Source of the DNA: Candidatus Blautia faecipullorum
GTDB taxonomy: Bacteria > Bacillota > Clostridia > Lachnospirales > Lachnospiraceae
Length of the DNA stretch: 36,757 nt
Assembly (NCBI GenBank): GCA_019115125.1
Contig: DXEG01000062.1
Coordinates: 1-36,757 of the forward strand
Direction of reading: 5' to 3'
Shown here: piece after piece, positions 1 to 8,504 of the stretch
Layout of the letters: each line of letters begins with the position of its first letter
Position numbering within the stretch: the stretch's first letter is position 1
Program-made: the position numbers and the translations under genes
Notes under the pieces: model-generated
What the model was told of the DNA's origin: nothing
Seen by the model: only the letters and a program-made list of their open reading frames with translations
Databases searched by the model: none

Positions 1-126
1 ACACTGCTCGATCTGCATAGCGCCCTGTGCAACTTTCATAGCGAAAGCCATACACGTCGGACATCCACATTCCTTACAGTTTTTCTTTGGTGTTAATTTA
101 AAGATCTGAATACCATTCAGTGCCAT
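1..126 (-). CDS. acsC: Corrinoid iron-sulfur protein large subunit, N-terminal 42 residues (partial)
   Basis: The frame opens with ATG at 124-126 on the minus strand, preceded by an AGGAGG site, and runs off the left edge, so only 42 residues are visible. They begin MALNGIQIFKL and contain cysteines at 17, 20, 22, 25 and 42. The arrangement fits the N-terminal [4Fe-4S]-binding domain of AcsC (CFeSP gamma subunit), which activates the cobalt centre. With AcsD it forms the corrinoid iron-sulfur protein that carries the methyl group to acetyl-CoA synthase in the Wood-Ljungdahl pathway. It starts 22 bases after the acsD stop, so the two subunits are very likely co-transcribed. The TIM-barrel and cobamide-binding regions lie outside the window. 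Confidence 0.9.
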   Translation of the reverse strand, partial: MALNGIQIFKLTPKKNCKECGCPTCMAFAMKVAQGAMQIEQC

Positions 127-148
127 AGCTCTTTTTTCCTCCTATTCG

Positions 149-1090
149 TTACACAAGTGCTTTGATCATTTTGGAAATTGTCTTAACAGATTCCGGATGT
201 CTCAGGATCACTGCGTCTGAACCTGCGGCAAGGTCAGCGGCTGCTGTTACAATCTCCATATCAATTCCACGCTCGTCCTGAGCACCCCATTCAGGCATGT
301 CAGCTTCTGAAGCAGTAGCTTCCTTTACGCCCCATGTCTCAGCGGATACAGGTGTAATAATAGGCATCTGCAGCATGTTGTCATTCTGTCCGAGAGCGGC
401 GCCTTTGATACGGTCCATAGTGGAAACCACATATTCATAACCATATCCTGCTGCGGCGCTTCCGATATTCATAACGATCTTCTTAGCATCCACGCCAAGC
501 TGTGTGGTAACAACATTGAGCTGTTTCGCAAGGTTGATATCTACAGCAGATTCCGCGCCCACGATCTGATTGTATGCCAGACCTGCCGCAGCGCCGATAG
601 CCTTGTAGTTCTCTTCCTTCTCGGAAAGAATCAGTACGTTTCTTCCCTGAAGAACCTCTGCAACCTTAGGAAGGAGCTCCGCGTCTTTCTCTACGTTTTT
701 GCAGCCTTCCACAACCAGCGGACAGTCTACTGCGCCGGCAACCTCTTTTACCACCTCGATCAGCTCGTCGATGGATTTGTTCTCACCGTTCGGGTCTCCG
801 CCTTCCAGAATCAGTGCGACAAAATCAGCTCCTTCCATAGCGGCAGCTTTCTTCGCGATCTCTGCCATTGTGGAAGCTCCGTCATAGTATGCTTTGATTC
901 CCTCAGATACGCCTTCCAGGCCCATATCCGAAATTTCTACACCGATCTTCGGGCAGTTCTCTGCCGCAGCGTCAAAGGTGTAAAACGGAAATGTGCTGCC
1001 TCCGCCGATTGTCACAGTCTTGTCTCCGCTTCCGATTGTGACTGAGTTAATCTTTGCATTAAACTTTTGTGGTTTCTGATTAAACGGCAT
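149..1090 (-). CDS. acsD: Corrinoid iron-sulfur protein small subunit (CODH/ACS delta subunit)
   Basis: This 313-residue protein matches AcsD, the small TIM-barrel subunit of the corrinoid iron-sulfur protein that pairs with AcsC to carry the methyl-cobamide between methyltransferase AcsE and acetyl-CoA synthase. Recognisable stretches include KINSVTIGSGDKTVTIGG near the start, GADFVALILEGGDPNG in the first third and ILSEKEENYKAIGAAAG in the middle. Its length is normal for acetogen homologs (about 310). The ATG at 1090 is preceded by GAGGAGG about 13 bases upstream. A closer ATG at 1096 opens only a five-codon frame and is rejected. It lies between the second acsB and acsC on the same strand, a usual acetogen grouping. 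Its cellular site is the cytoplasm. Confidence 0.93.
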   Translation of the reverse strand: MPFNQKPQKFNAKINSVTIGSGDKTVTIGGGSTFPFYTFDAAAENCPKIGVEISDMGLEGVSEGIKAYYDGASTMAEIAKKAAAMEGADFVALILEGGDPNGENKSIDELIEVVKEVAGAVDCPLVVEGCKNVEKDAELLPKVAEVLQGRNVLILSEKEENYKAIGAAAGLAYNQIVGAESAVDINLAKQLNVVTTQLGVDAKKIVMNIGSAAAGYGYEYVVSTMDRIKGAALGQNDNMLQMPIITPVSAETWGVKEATASEADMPEWGAQDERGIDMEIVTAAADLAAGSDAVILRHPESVKTISKMIKALV

Positions 1091-1131
1091 TTCTCATTAG
1101 CCTCCTCTTAAATATTAAATTACTTATTTCT

Positions 1132-1165
1132 AAATGCAGCGGTCCTCTCAGATCACGCTGCATTT
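1132..1165 (-). other. Intercistronic hairpin between acsB and acsD
   Basis: Positions 1132-1141 (AAATGCAGCG) are perfectly complementary to 1156-1165, giving a 10-bp stem with a 14-base loop in the 80-base gap between the acsB stop and the acsD ribosome-binding site. On the minus strand the stem is followed by AGAAATAAG, not a T-run, so it is unlikely to be an efficient terminator. An RNA-stability or processing hairpin that protects the 3' end of the acsB message is a reasonable inference. Confidence 0.55.
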
Positions 1166-1171
1166 ATTATA

Positions 1172-3298
1172 CTACATCATTGGGTCCATTGACAAGGCAG
1201 GATGATTTTTTTCTGTCAAAAATGCCACCAGAGTTTCCGGATCTGTGGCGACAGTCTCATCCCCGATCATATCGGTAAAGTTGTCGATTCCGTAAAGCTC
1301 TTTTGCAGTGTTATTCAGACGATCCGCAACCGTGTCTTTCAGTTCCTTCGGCATCCAGACAATACGTTCCACGCCGCCCTCTGCCTTCATAAATTTCTTG
1401 GAACCGATAAAGTGTTTTCCATGTCCCATAAATCCAGGCGTCTGTACACCGCCGCCGGTCATAGAAGCCATCTCCGGGAATGTCATTCCAAGAGGAGTCA
1501 TTCCCGCGTACTCACGGTTCGCGATGACCACTCCGTTGGAGAACGGCTCAATGCCGCAGATACACTCAAAGCATCCGCAGGAGGTCATGGGATCCTGCAT
1601 GATGGAGTACAGGGTGACATGCTCCAGAGCTCCCTGGGAGAATTTCTTCACTGCTTCATCTACATCCTCATAAGATCCAAGATCCTCGTCAATGGGACGT
1701 TCCTTGGTGATGATCTGGCAGGCTCCCGCAGGATCCAGCTCATTGGTCGCTTTTGCGTCCAGCCATGATACAGCGCCGCAAAGTCCCAGTCTCTCCGGTG
1801 TCACCACGCAGACATGGCTCGGGGAGAATGCCTGGCAGAGGATACAGCTGTAATAAACATCGACAGATTCATCTGTCAGATTGTCAAGACGCTCGTCGCG
1901 CTTTTCGAAGGTCGGTATCGCAATCTCATGACGGATCCTTGTACATTCCGCCGGGTCTGTATAGATGGTCACTTCACATTTATCAACAACGGCGTCGAAC
2001 TCATTCTTTACCTGCGCATAGAGAACCTCTCCAAAATGCTTTGCCCGGAAGCCAGCGTTAAACGCGTCGATGCTGATGCGGATACGAAGCATATCCCTCT
2101 GTCCGGTATGGTAAACACCCTCGATACAGTTGATATAATTGTGGAACTTACGTTCAATAACCGACTCAAAGTCCGGCTGCATTTTCTTTCCGGCAACTTT
2201 TACCACATAGGCAATGCTGTGTTTGCTGCCCAGCTCAAAGGTATCAACCTCAGGCCCGATCACCTGGATCCTGTGATCCTCCACCTCGTCCATAGGCTTC
2301 GTCTGCACCAGCTCGGCACAGTCCACGCGGGAACCGTCGAATTCCACCTGCATGTCCTTGCGGCGGATGATCTCTCCCTCAAAAGCGGAAGCAAAGGCGA
2401 CCGGAATATCGATATTGGTTATTTTGATCTTGATATTTCTGGCTTCCAGAGATACCTTGTTAAAGTCCGCAACATCCGGGCAGGCGATCAGCGCGCCGGG
2501 AACCTCCACGATGTTTTCATCCTCATTGGAAATTACCGGGAAACCAAGTTTGATCGCTCCTGCTCCTGCGGCAAGGATCACGTCGTCAATAGGCTTGAAG
2601 GCATTGACAAAGGCCGGGACTCTTTCCTGTGTATACTGGATCAGACTTCCCGCGTCGCCAGGCGTTACATTGCCGAAGATAAGTGCCGCGCGAAGAGCTA
2701 CCGATACTACATGTATCACGGAGGTTACGTCTTTTCCGAGAGGAACAATTCTCACATTATAACCCATTTTCAGGCCAAGCTCCTGAGCCTGGTCGATAAT
2801 ACCGCCCACCAGAGTGACCAGAATTCCCTGCTTCTGATAACTCTTGATCAGGTCTACGCCCTCCTGGGCTGTGGGAGCCGCTCCGAGGATAACAGCTACT
2901 CCCGGGATATCCCCTGTTACAAGAGGCACGCCCAGTTCACGAATGATAGAATCCGGAAGGTGGCCATAGCAGGGCTCGCTGTACGGCTCCGCGCCGTCCA
3001 GATATTTCAGAGCTTCAATAAACTCTGCGCAGAGAGCGGTGGCTACACCGGACATCAGGGCGTCGTCAAGCTCATGATTCCTTGTCATCAGAGACTTTAC
3101 AACACCGAGGGCTTCTTTGACATCACCCAGAGTTTTTACTTTTACGCCGGTTACGGCATAATAACAGGGCAGGCAATACGCCGTATGGGGGAAGCCCACT
3201 GCTTTGTCTGCACCATGCTGCTGGATCGCTCCGTCTACAGCCTGTTCGGTAAGACCAAAGACTGCGTCGTTTCCGCTGAAAATTCTGTTAATTAACAT
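1172..3298 (-). CDS. acsB: Acetyl-CoA synthase, copy A (downstream copy, canonical N-terminal domain)
   Basis: AcsB condenses CO from CO dehydrogenase, a methyl group from the corrinoid protein and CoA into acetyl-CoA. I place the start at ATG 3298 (708 residues), because a GTGGAG site lies eight bases upstream. A longer TTG-initiated frame from 3316 would run through that site. The A-cluster ligands are all present: Cys485, 488, 497, 507, 574 and 576. Their spacing of 3, 9, 10, 67 and 2 equals that of the Moorella enzyme (506-597). The gating Phe is also kept, in CILCQAFSPSHVC. The N-terminal CODH-docking domain (about residues 1-285) reads like classical acetogen AcsB, with VTGDIPGVAVILG and DVTSVIHVVSVALRAAL. 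A second, upstream copy is nearly identical only in the rest of the protein. The gap between copies is 344 bases and contains repeats. Confidence 0.95.
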   Translation of the reverse strand: MLINRIFSGNDAVFGLTEQAVDGAIQQHGADKAVGFPHTAYCLPCYYAVTGVKVKTLGDVKEALGVVKSLMTRNHELDDALMSGVATALCAEFIEALKYLDGAEPYSEPCYGHLPDSIIRELGVPLVTGDIPGVAVILGAAPTAQEGVDLIKSYQKQGILVTLVGGIIDQAQELGLKMGYNVRIVPLGKDVTSVIHVVSVALRAALIFGNVTPGDAGSLIQYTQERVPAFVNAFKPIDDVILAAGAGAIKLGFPVISNEDENIVEVPGALIACPDVADFNKVSLEARNIKIKITNIDIPVAFASAFEGEIIRRKDMQVEFDGSRVDCAELVQTKPMDEVEDHRIQVIGPEVDTFELGSKHSIAYVVKVAGKKMQPDFESVIERKFHNYINCIEGVYHTGQRDMLRIRISIDAFNAGFRAKHFGEVLYAQVKNEFDAVVDKCEVTIYTDPAECTRIRHEIAIPTFEKRDERLDNLTDESVDVYYSCILCQAFSPSHVCVVTPERLGLCGAVSWLDAKATNELDPAGACQIITKERPIDEDLGSYEDVDEAVKKFSQGALEHVTLYSIMQDPMTSCGCFECICGIEPFSNGVVIANREYAGMTPLGMTFPEMASMTGGGVQTPGFMGHGKHFIGSKKFMKAEGGVERIVWMPKELKDTVADRLNNTAKELYGIDNFTDMIGDETVATDPETLVAFLTEKNHPALSMDPMM

Positions 3299-3359
3299 GT
3301 GCACATCTCCACTCAAAAATTGGTTAATAGTTGCTTGTTGGTTAAACCTTACATGAATC

Positions 3360-3599
3360 TTAACATAAGATCATTTGCATCGCACGCCGCTTTCGCGGCT
3401 TTACGGCTGGGATGTGTGAGCTTATGTTAAACCTTATAACAGCTCAACACAAATCACTTGCATAGCACGCTGCCTTCGCGGCTTTACGGCTTGAATATAT
3501 GTCCTTATGTCTTGAATCATATGCGCATCTTAACATAAGATCACTTGCATAGCCCGCTGCTTTCGCAGCTCTACGCTATGCGGCATAATCTTATGTTAA
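3360..3599. repeat. Tandem array of three ~70-bp palindromic repeat units
   Basis: Three related units lie at 3360-3430, 3444-3513 and 3530-3599, with starts about 85 bases apart. Units one and three are bounded by the inverted pair TTAACATAAG and CTTATGTTAA; the middle unit is degenerate. On the minus strand each carries an inner hairpin with a GAAA or GAAG loop: GCTGC-GAAA-GCAGC in the unit at 3530, GCCGC-GAAA-GCGGC in the unit at 3360, and a mismatched GCCGC-GAAG-GCAGC in the middle one. A shared block reading GCTATGCAAGTGATC on the minus strand follows the hairpin. The array fills most of the gap between the two acsB genes. It resembles a REP- or MITE-like intergenic repeat family, and no coding sequence is supported here. 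Confidence 0.85.
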
Positions 3600-3603
3600 A
3601 CCC

Positions 3604-3641
3604 CCGGGGAAAGGATGCAAGCACCCTTTCCCCTCGAGGGG
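3604..3641 (-). terminator. Strong GC-rich hairpin immediately after acsB copy B
   Basis: GGGGAAAGG at 3606-3614 pairs with CCTTTCCCC at 3625-3633, and an overlapping CCCC-TCGA-GGGG palindrome spans 3630-3641, ending one base before the upstream acsB stop codon. On the minus strand the main stem is followed by five G and only TTT, so termination would be partial at best. It could be an attenuator or an mRNA-protecting hairpin that lowers expression of the genes after acsB copy B. Confidence 0.45.
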
Positions 3642-3642
3642 T

Positions 3643-5778
3643 TTACATCATTGGGTCGAGGGACAGAGCCGGATGGTTCTTCTCTGTAAGGAAGGCAACC
3701 AGTGTTTCCGGATCTTCCGCTACGGTCTCGTCGCCGATCATATCGGTGAAGTTGTCGATTCCGTAAAGCTCTTTTGCTGTCGCGTTCAGTCTGTCCGCAA
3801 CGAAGTCCTTCAATTCCTTGGGCATCCATACGATACGCTCGATACCGCCCTCTGCCTTCATGAACTTCTTGGAGGAAATGAAATGTTTTCCATGTCCCAT
3901 GAAGCCGGGTGTCTGTACGCCGCCGCCGGTCATGGAAGCCATTTCCGGGAAGGTCATTCCAAGAGGAGTCATTCCCGCGTATTCACGGTTAGCGATTACT
4001 ACGCCGTTGGAGAACGGCTCGATACCGCAGATACATTCGAAGCATCCGCAGGAAGTCATAGGATCCTGCATGATGGAGTACAGGGTTACATGCTCCAGAG
4101 CGCCCTGGGAGTATTTCTGAACAGCCTCATCTACATCCTCATAAGCTCCCACATTCTCGTCGATCACACGTTCCTTGGTGATCACCTGGCAGGGACCAGC
4201 GGGATCCAGCTCGTTGGTCGCCTTTGCGTCCAGCCATGATACAGCTCCGCAAAGTCCAAGTCTCTCCGGTGTTACCACGCAGACATGGCTCGGGGAGAAT
4301 GCCTGGCAGAGGATACAGCTATAGTAAACGTCTACAGACTCGTCTGTCAGCTTGTCAAGACGCTCGTCACGTTTTTCGAAGGTCGGGATCGCAACCTCAT
4401 GACGGATTCTTGTACATTCTGCAGGATCTGTATAGATTACAACCTCACATTTGTCAACAACTGCGTCAAACTCATTCTTAACCTGGCTGTAAAGCACCTC
4501 GCCGATGTGTTTGATACGGAAGCCCGCGTTGAACGCGTCAATGCTGATACGGATTCTCTGCATATCTCTCTGTCCGGTATGGTAAACTCCCTCGATGCAG
4601 TTGATGTAGTTGTGGAATTTACGCTCGATAACCGGTTCAAAGTCAGGCTGCATATTCTTGCCGGCAACCTTCACTACATAAGCGATGTTGTTCTTGCTGC
4701 CAAGCTCCATCTCGTCTGCTTCCGGTCCGATCACAGTGATCTTGTGATCCTCGATCTCGGTCATCTCGCAGGTCTGTACAAGCTCCGCGCAGTCTACACG
4801 GGAACCGTCGAATTCCACCTGCATATCCTTACGGCGAATGATCTCACCTTCAAAAGCAGATGCGAACGCAACCGGGATATCCACATTTGTGATCTTGATC
4901 TTGATATCGCGAGCCTCAAGAGAGGTAGCGTTGAACTCCTCAACGTTCGGCTGCTTGATAAGACTCTTCGGTACGGACGGGGTGTAATCCATATCGTTGG
5001 TGACAACCGGGAATCCATAATAAATCGCTCCGGCGCCGCAGGCTACTGTCTTTTCATCCAGAGGTCCGAACGCGTTGACAAATGCGCGGAATCTGTTGAA
5101 TGTGTATTCCTGAAGAGCTTTTCTGTCGCCGGGTGTGATATTACCGAAGATCATTGCCGTTCTGCAGGCAGCGGATACCGCGTGGCATACAGATGAAATA
5201 TTTTCTCCGATGGGGAATACGCGCACATTGAAGCCGGTCTTGTAATTTGCTTCCTTTAACTGCTCGATAATGCCGCCTACAAGGCAGACAAAGTTACCCT
5301 GAGACTGATAGCTCTTTACCAGAGCGCACGCCTCTTCCACCGTGGGAGCCGCGTTGATGATTACCGCGATGCCGGGGATATCTCCCGTTACAAGCGGAAC
5401 GCCGAGCTCACGGATCTGAGCGTCTGTCATATGTCCCAGATAGGGTTCTTCATAGGGCTTCTGTCCGTCAATATATTTTACTGCTTCGATGAGCTCTGCG
5501 GACAGCGCGGTGGCTACACCGGACTGAAAAGCGGAATCCAGACGTCTTTCTCTGGTCATCAGGCTCTTAATATATGTAAGAGCTTCCTTCGCTTCTTTCA
5601 GAGTTGTGATCTTTGTACCTGTCTCTGCATAATAACATGCCAGAGTATACGCAGTATCCGGAAAACCAACGGCCTTATCCTCGCCATACTTGGCAATGGC
5701 TCCTTCTACGGCTTCCACAGCTTCTGCATACATGGTATCATTTCCATTAAATACGATATCAAATAAAAGCACTGTCAT
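3643..5778 (-). CDS. acsB: Acetyl-CoA synthase, copy B (upstream copy, divergent N-terminal domain)
   Basis: This 711-residue protein is a second full-length acetyl-CoA synthase. All six A-cluster cysteines are present (488, 491, 500, 510, 577, 579) with the same spacing as in Moorella, and the gating Phe is at 494. From about residue 288 to the end it differs from copy A at roughly 36 of 425 positions, whereas the first ~285 residues are only about half identical. Copy B departs from canonical acetogen sequence in that domain, for example ISSVCHAVSAACRTAMIFG in place of DVTSVIHVVSVALRAALIFG. Its ATG overlaps the cooC stop as ATGA, implying translational coupling to the upstream nickel-insertion ATPase. 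Nothing looks broken, so both copies should be active. A different CODH partner or assembly for copy B is inference. Confidence 0.95.
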   Translation of the reverse strand: MTVLLFDIVFNGNDTMYAEAVEAVEGAIAKYGEDKAVGFPDTAYTLACYYAETGTKITTLKEAKEALTYIKSLMTRERRLDSAFQSGVATALSAELIEAVKYIDGQKPYEEPYLGHMTDAQIRELGVPLVTGDIPGIAVIINAAPTVEEACALVKSYQSQGNFVCLVGGIIEQLKEANYKTGFNVRVFPIGENISSVCHAVSAACRTAMIFGNITPGDRKALQEYTFNRFRAFVNAFGPLDEKTVACGAGAIYYGFPVVTNDMDYTPSVPKSLIKQPNVEEFNATSLEARDIKIKITNVDIPVAFASAFEGEIIRRKDMQVEFDGSRVDCAELVQTCEMTEIEDHKITVIGPEADEMELGSKNNIAYVVKVAGKNMQPDFEPVIERKFHNYINCIEGVYHTGQRDMQRIRISIDAFNAGFRIKHIGEVLYSQVKNEFDAVVDKCEVVIYTDPAECTRIRHEVAIPTFEKRDERLDKLTDESVDVYYSCILCQAFSPSHVCVVTPERLGLCGAVSWLDAKATNELDPAGPCQVITKERVIDENVGAYEDVDEAVQKYSQGALEHVTLYSIMQDPMTSCGCFECICGIEPFSNGVVIANREYAGMTPLGMTFPEMASMTGGGVQTPGFMGHGKHFISSKKFMKAEGGIERIVWMPKELKDFVADRLNATAKELYGIDNFTDMIGDETVAEDPETLVAFLTEKNHPALSLDPMM

Positions 5779-6563
5779 ACCTCCTGTTTATCTAAATCGG
5801 ACTGCCGATCTATCTTTTCTTTGATTTTCATTATCTCGTCGGTGACGGTTCTGCTGAAATCATAGGGGGATTTTCCCTGACGGTCAGCATCCATAACCTC
5901 AGTATTATAGTGAATCACGCCAAGAAGATCTTCCGCGGGGATCTTTGCATTGACAAATTCCTCGTCCTCCTGGCTGCGCACCTTATTGGCGACCACTTTC
6001 ACCTGAGCAACTCCCAGGTCTTTTGCAAGACGTTTTACGTTTTTGTAGGTCTGCACGCTTCTCGCCCCCGGCTCTATGACTACCACGAACGCGTCCACGC
6101 CCTCCGTGGTACCCCGGCCCAGATGCTCCAGTCCGGCCTCCATATCAAGTATCACCACGTCGTCTCTGTGAAGGACAAGATTGCTGATGATACGCTTCAG
6201 CATTACATGCTCCGGACATACACAGCCGCCTCCGCCGGTCTCCACAGTGCCAAGCACCAGAAGCTTCACTCCGTTGCACACCTTGCCGTACGCGTCGGGG
6301 ATATCGTCCACCTTGGGGTTCAGCTTGTAAAACTGATTCTGGCTGTTGGCTCCGGTACGCTCCTCCACAAGCTTTCTCATTCTGGAGATGGGAACGATGG
6401 AATCCAGAGTTTCCTCGTCAAATCCAAGGGCAAGCCCGAGATTCGCGTCAGGATCCACATCCGCCGCCAGCACATGACGTCCTTCCGCTGCGTATAATCT
6501 GGCAAGAGTAGCGGCAAATGTAGTCTTACCCACACCGCCTTTGCCTGTCACTGCAATTTTCAT
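5775..6563 (-). CDS. cooC: CooC-type nickel-insertion ATPase (next to acsB)
   Basis: This 262-residue MinD/ParA-fold P-loop ATPase matches CooC, which uses ATP to help insert nickel into CO dehydrogenase or, in the AcsF subtype, acetyl-CoA synthase. It has a deviant Walker A at residues 7-15 (GKGGVGKTT), the nucleotide-switch stretch AADVDPDANLG at 34-44, and the dimer-interface metal-binding pair Cys114-x-Cys116 in GGGGCVCPEH. It lies between acsA and acsB copy B: the start is 42 bases after the acsA stop and the stop overlaps the acsB ATG. The position suggests service to either enzyme. A second paralog lies upstream of acsA. Which one is specific for ACS cannot be told from sequence inspection alone. 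Confidence 0.9.
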   Translation of the reverse strand: MKIAVTGKGGVGKTTFAATLARLYAAEGRHVLAADVDPDANLGLALGFDEETLDSIVPISRMRKLVEERTGANSQNQFYKLNPKVDDIPDAYGKVCNGVKLLVLGTVETGGGGCVCPEHVMLKRIISNLVLHRDDVVILDMEAGLEHLGRGTTEGVDAFVVVIEPGARSVQTYKNVKRLAKDLGVAQVKVVANKVRSQEDEEFVNAKIPAEDLLGVIHYNTEVMDADRQGKSPYDFSRTVTDEIMKIKEKIDRQSDLDKQEV

Positions 6564-6605
6564 AAGTTATCGCGCCTTTCTTCACTTTATATCTTATACT
6601 GATGA

Positions 6606-8498
6606 TCAGATGCCGAGAGCAGCTCTCTTCTCCTCGATCCTTGCGATCATCATATCACCTAATTTATCAATATCCTTTTCTACTGTGTAAGCAGCTTCCA
6701 CCCAGTCTCTGATGCCGCCCTTGAGAAGGCCGTCCACCTCTGAAGAACCATATGCGTAGGGTTCAACGCCGAGATATGTATCAATACCTGTAGCTACTAC
6801 ATAGTTACCAATGGATACGGCTTTTTCAGACATCCACTCAGGAGCGCATCCAACCAGCGGGATCTGGGAAATATTCCAGCCGGAATCTTTCGCGATTCTG
6901 GCCGCAAGCACCATCATACGGCTGATATCCACGCAGGAGCCCATATGTAATACAGGAGGAATGTCAACGAGTTCACAGACACGCTTCAGACCTGCCCCGC
7001 AGAGATCCTTCGCTCTCTTATCCATCAGTCCGGCCTTGGCTGCAGCCTGTGCGGAACATCCGGATACTACAAGAATAATATCATTTGCGATCAGCTTCTT
7101 CATCAGCTCGATATGAGCCGCGTCAGGACGGATCTTGGGATTGTTGCATCCAACCATAGCAACCGCGCCGCGGAGAACGCCTGATTTCACACAGTCAACC
7201 AGCGGCATCATCGTTCCGGTCTTGTCAACATGGGTATTTGTAACGGTATCAAGCTTCTTCTCAATCTGCTCTACAGAGAAGCCGACAACTGCCTTCTGCT
7301 TCATCTGAGGAATATAAACAAGATCTTTATTTCTGTTCTTGAAGTTTTCGATCGCCGTCTTAACAATCAGCTTCGCGTTTTCTCCTGCTGTTTTCGCATT
7401 GAATCTGATAAATTCAGAGTCGGGCATCTGAGCGATCGGAGAGGTTGTGATAAATTTGGTATGGAAGCACTTGCTCAGTGGTCCCAATGCCGGGAAGATA
7501 CACTGTACGTCCACAACGATAGCCTCACACGCTCCTGTGAGAACTACGTTCTCCTGCTGCAGGAAGTTGCCGGCCATAGGAATTCCGCGGCGCATCGCCA
7601 CCTCGTTGGAGGTACAGCAGACACCGGAAATAGTAATGCCCTGCGCGCCCATGGATTTTGCGTAGTCGATCATTTCCTTTGATTCCGCACACTCTACGAT
7701 CATTTCGGAAAGTGACGGGTCATGACCGTGTACCACGATGTTTACGTTTTCTTCTACCATAACGCCCAGGTTGGCTTCTGTTTCCACTTCCTTGGGAGTT
7801 CCGAAAAGAACGTCGGAGAACTCAGTTCCCATCATGGAACCGCCCCATCCGTCGGACAGACCGTTTCTCAGAGCCTGACGGATCAGCGCTTCAGCCTTTG
7901 AAGAACATCCCATATGAGTCATATGCATCGCGCAGGAAACCTCGCGGTCGATGGCGCGGGGACGGATCTCTTCTCTGTCCCAGATCTCCTGAGTATACTC
8001 CGGAGCACGCTTGGTAAAGATCTGATGACCAAACGGTTTTCCATATTCCATCAGGCCTTTTTCCGCAACCTCATGAGCGATGTCATAAACGTCTCTGTTC
8101 TCTGTCTCAACGCCGAATTCTCCGGCCAGTCTGAAGAGCTTCTCTTCGTCTTTTACATGGTAATTGCCGTCTGCTGAAGCAGTGTAAAGTGTGTGCGCGA
8201 TCTCACGTCCGTGATCGGAATGTGTAGCTGCGCCTCCCGCTGTAAAGCGCAGGAAGTTTCTTCCTACGATGCCGTGTACGTCACATCCGCAGATACCTCT
8301 CGGCGCCTTGGGGGTGATACGGCACGGACCCATAGAGCAAATACGGCAGCAGACGCCGGATTCACCAAATTTACAGTGCGGAGTCTGATTCTTCACACGG
8401 AGCTGCCATGAATCAGCGCCCACCTTAGCTCCGGTCTCCAACAGCCGGTTAGTGGCAGCTTCAAATTCTTCCACTGTAGTTAATTTGAATTCACTCAT
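6606..8498 (-). CDS. acsA: Carbon monoxide dehydrogenase catalytic subunit
   Basis: This 630-residue Ni-Fe CO dehydrogenase interconverts CO2 and CO and, when paired with AcsB, supplies CO for acetyl-CoA. The N-terminal cysteines for the D and B clusters are seen at 42, 50, 51, 54, 59, 70 and 72 (PHCKFGESGVCCRICSMGPC). Further on are the expected C-cluster ligands: the His in VVHGHDPS and the Cys in GVCCTSNE, VDVQCIFP, GCNNPK, SGCSAQA and GSCVDIS. The proton-relay histidines lie in THSDHGREIAH, and the active-site Lys in SEKAVSIGNY. The ATG at 8498 follows AAAGGAGG. The gene has its own structured 200-base leader. It precedes cooC and acsB, which supports the CODH/ACS role over a stand-alone CooS. 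The protein is cytoplasmic. Confidence 0.96.
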   Translation of the reverse strand: MSEFKLTTVEEFEAATNRLLETGAKVGADSWQLRVKNQTPHCKFGESGVCCRICSMGPCRITPKAPRGICGCDVHGIVGRNFLRFTAGGAATHSDHGREIAHTLYTASADGNYHVKDEEKLFRLAGEFGVETENRDVYDIAHEVAEKGLMEYGKPFGHQIFTKRAPEYTQEIWDREEIRPRAIDREVSCAMHMTHMGCSSKAEALIRQALRNGLSDGWGGSMMGTEFSDVLFGTPKEVETEANLGVMVEENVNIVVHGHDPSLSEMIVECAESKEMIDYAKSMGAQGITISGVCCTSNEVAMRRGIPMAGNFLQQENVVLTGACEAIVVDVQCIFPALGPLSKCFHTKFITTSPIAQMPDSEFIRFNAKTAGENAKLIVKTAIENFKNRNKDLVYIPQMKQKAVVGFSVEQIEKKLDTVTNTHVDKTGTMMPLVDCVKSGVLRGAVAMVGCNNPKIRPDAAHIELMKKLIANDIILVVSGCSAQAAAKAGLMDKRAKDLCGAGLKRVCELVDIPPVLHMGSCVDISRMMVLAARIAKDSGWNISQIPLVGCAPEWMSEKAVSIGNYVVATGIDTYLGVEPYAYGSSEVDGLLKGGIRDWVEAAYTVEKDIDKLGDMMIARIEEKRAALGI

Positions 8499-8504
8499 TA
8501 TAGA

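Noticed and set aside
1814..3295. Long plus-strand open frame (493 codons) opposite acsB copy A
   Set aside because: It is the antisense of a certain AcsB gene, has no family motif, and similar long antisense frames occur opposite other genes here (for example 26126-28084 opposite pheT and 14468-15997 opposite the DUF512 gene). Codon bias of the sense genes explains them.
3360..3599. CRISPR array
   Set aside because: Units are ~70 bases, imperfect, palindromic and only three in number, with 13-16-base gaps; no cas genes are present.
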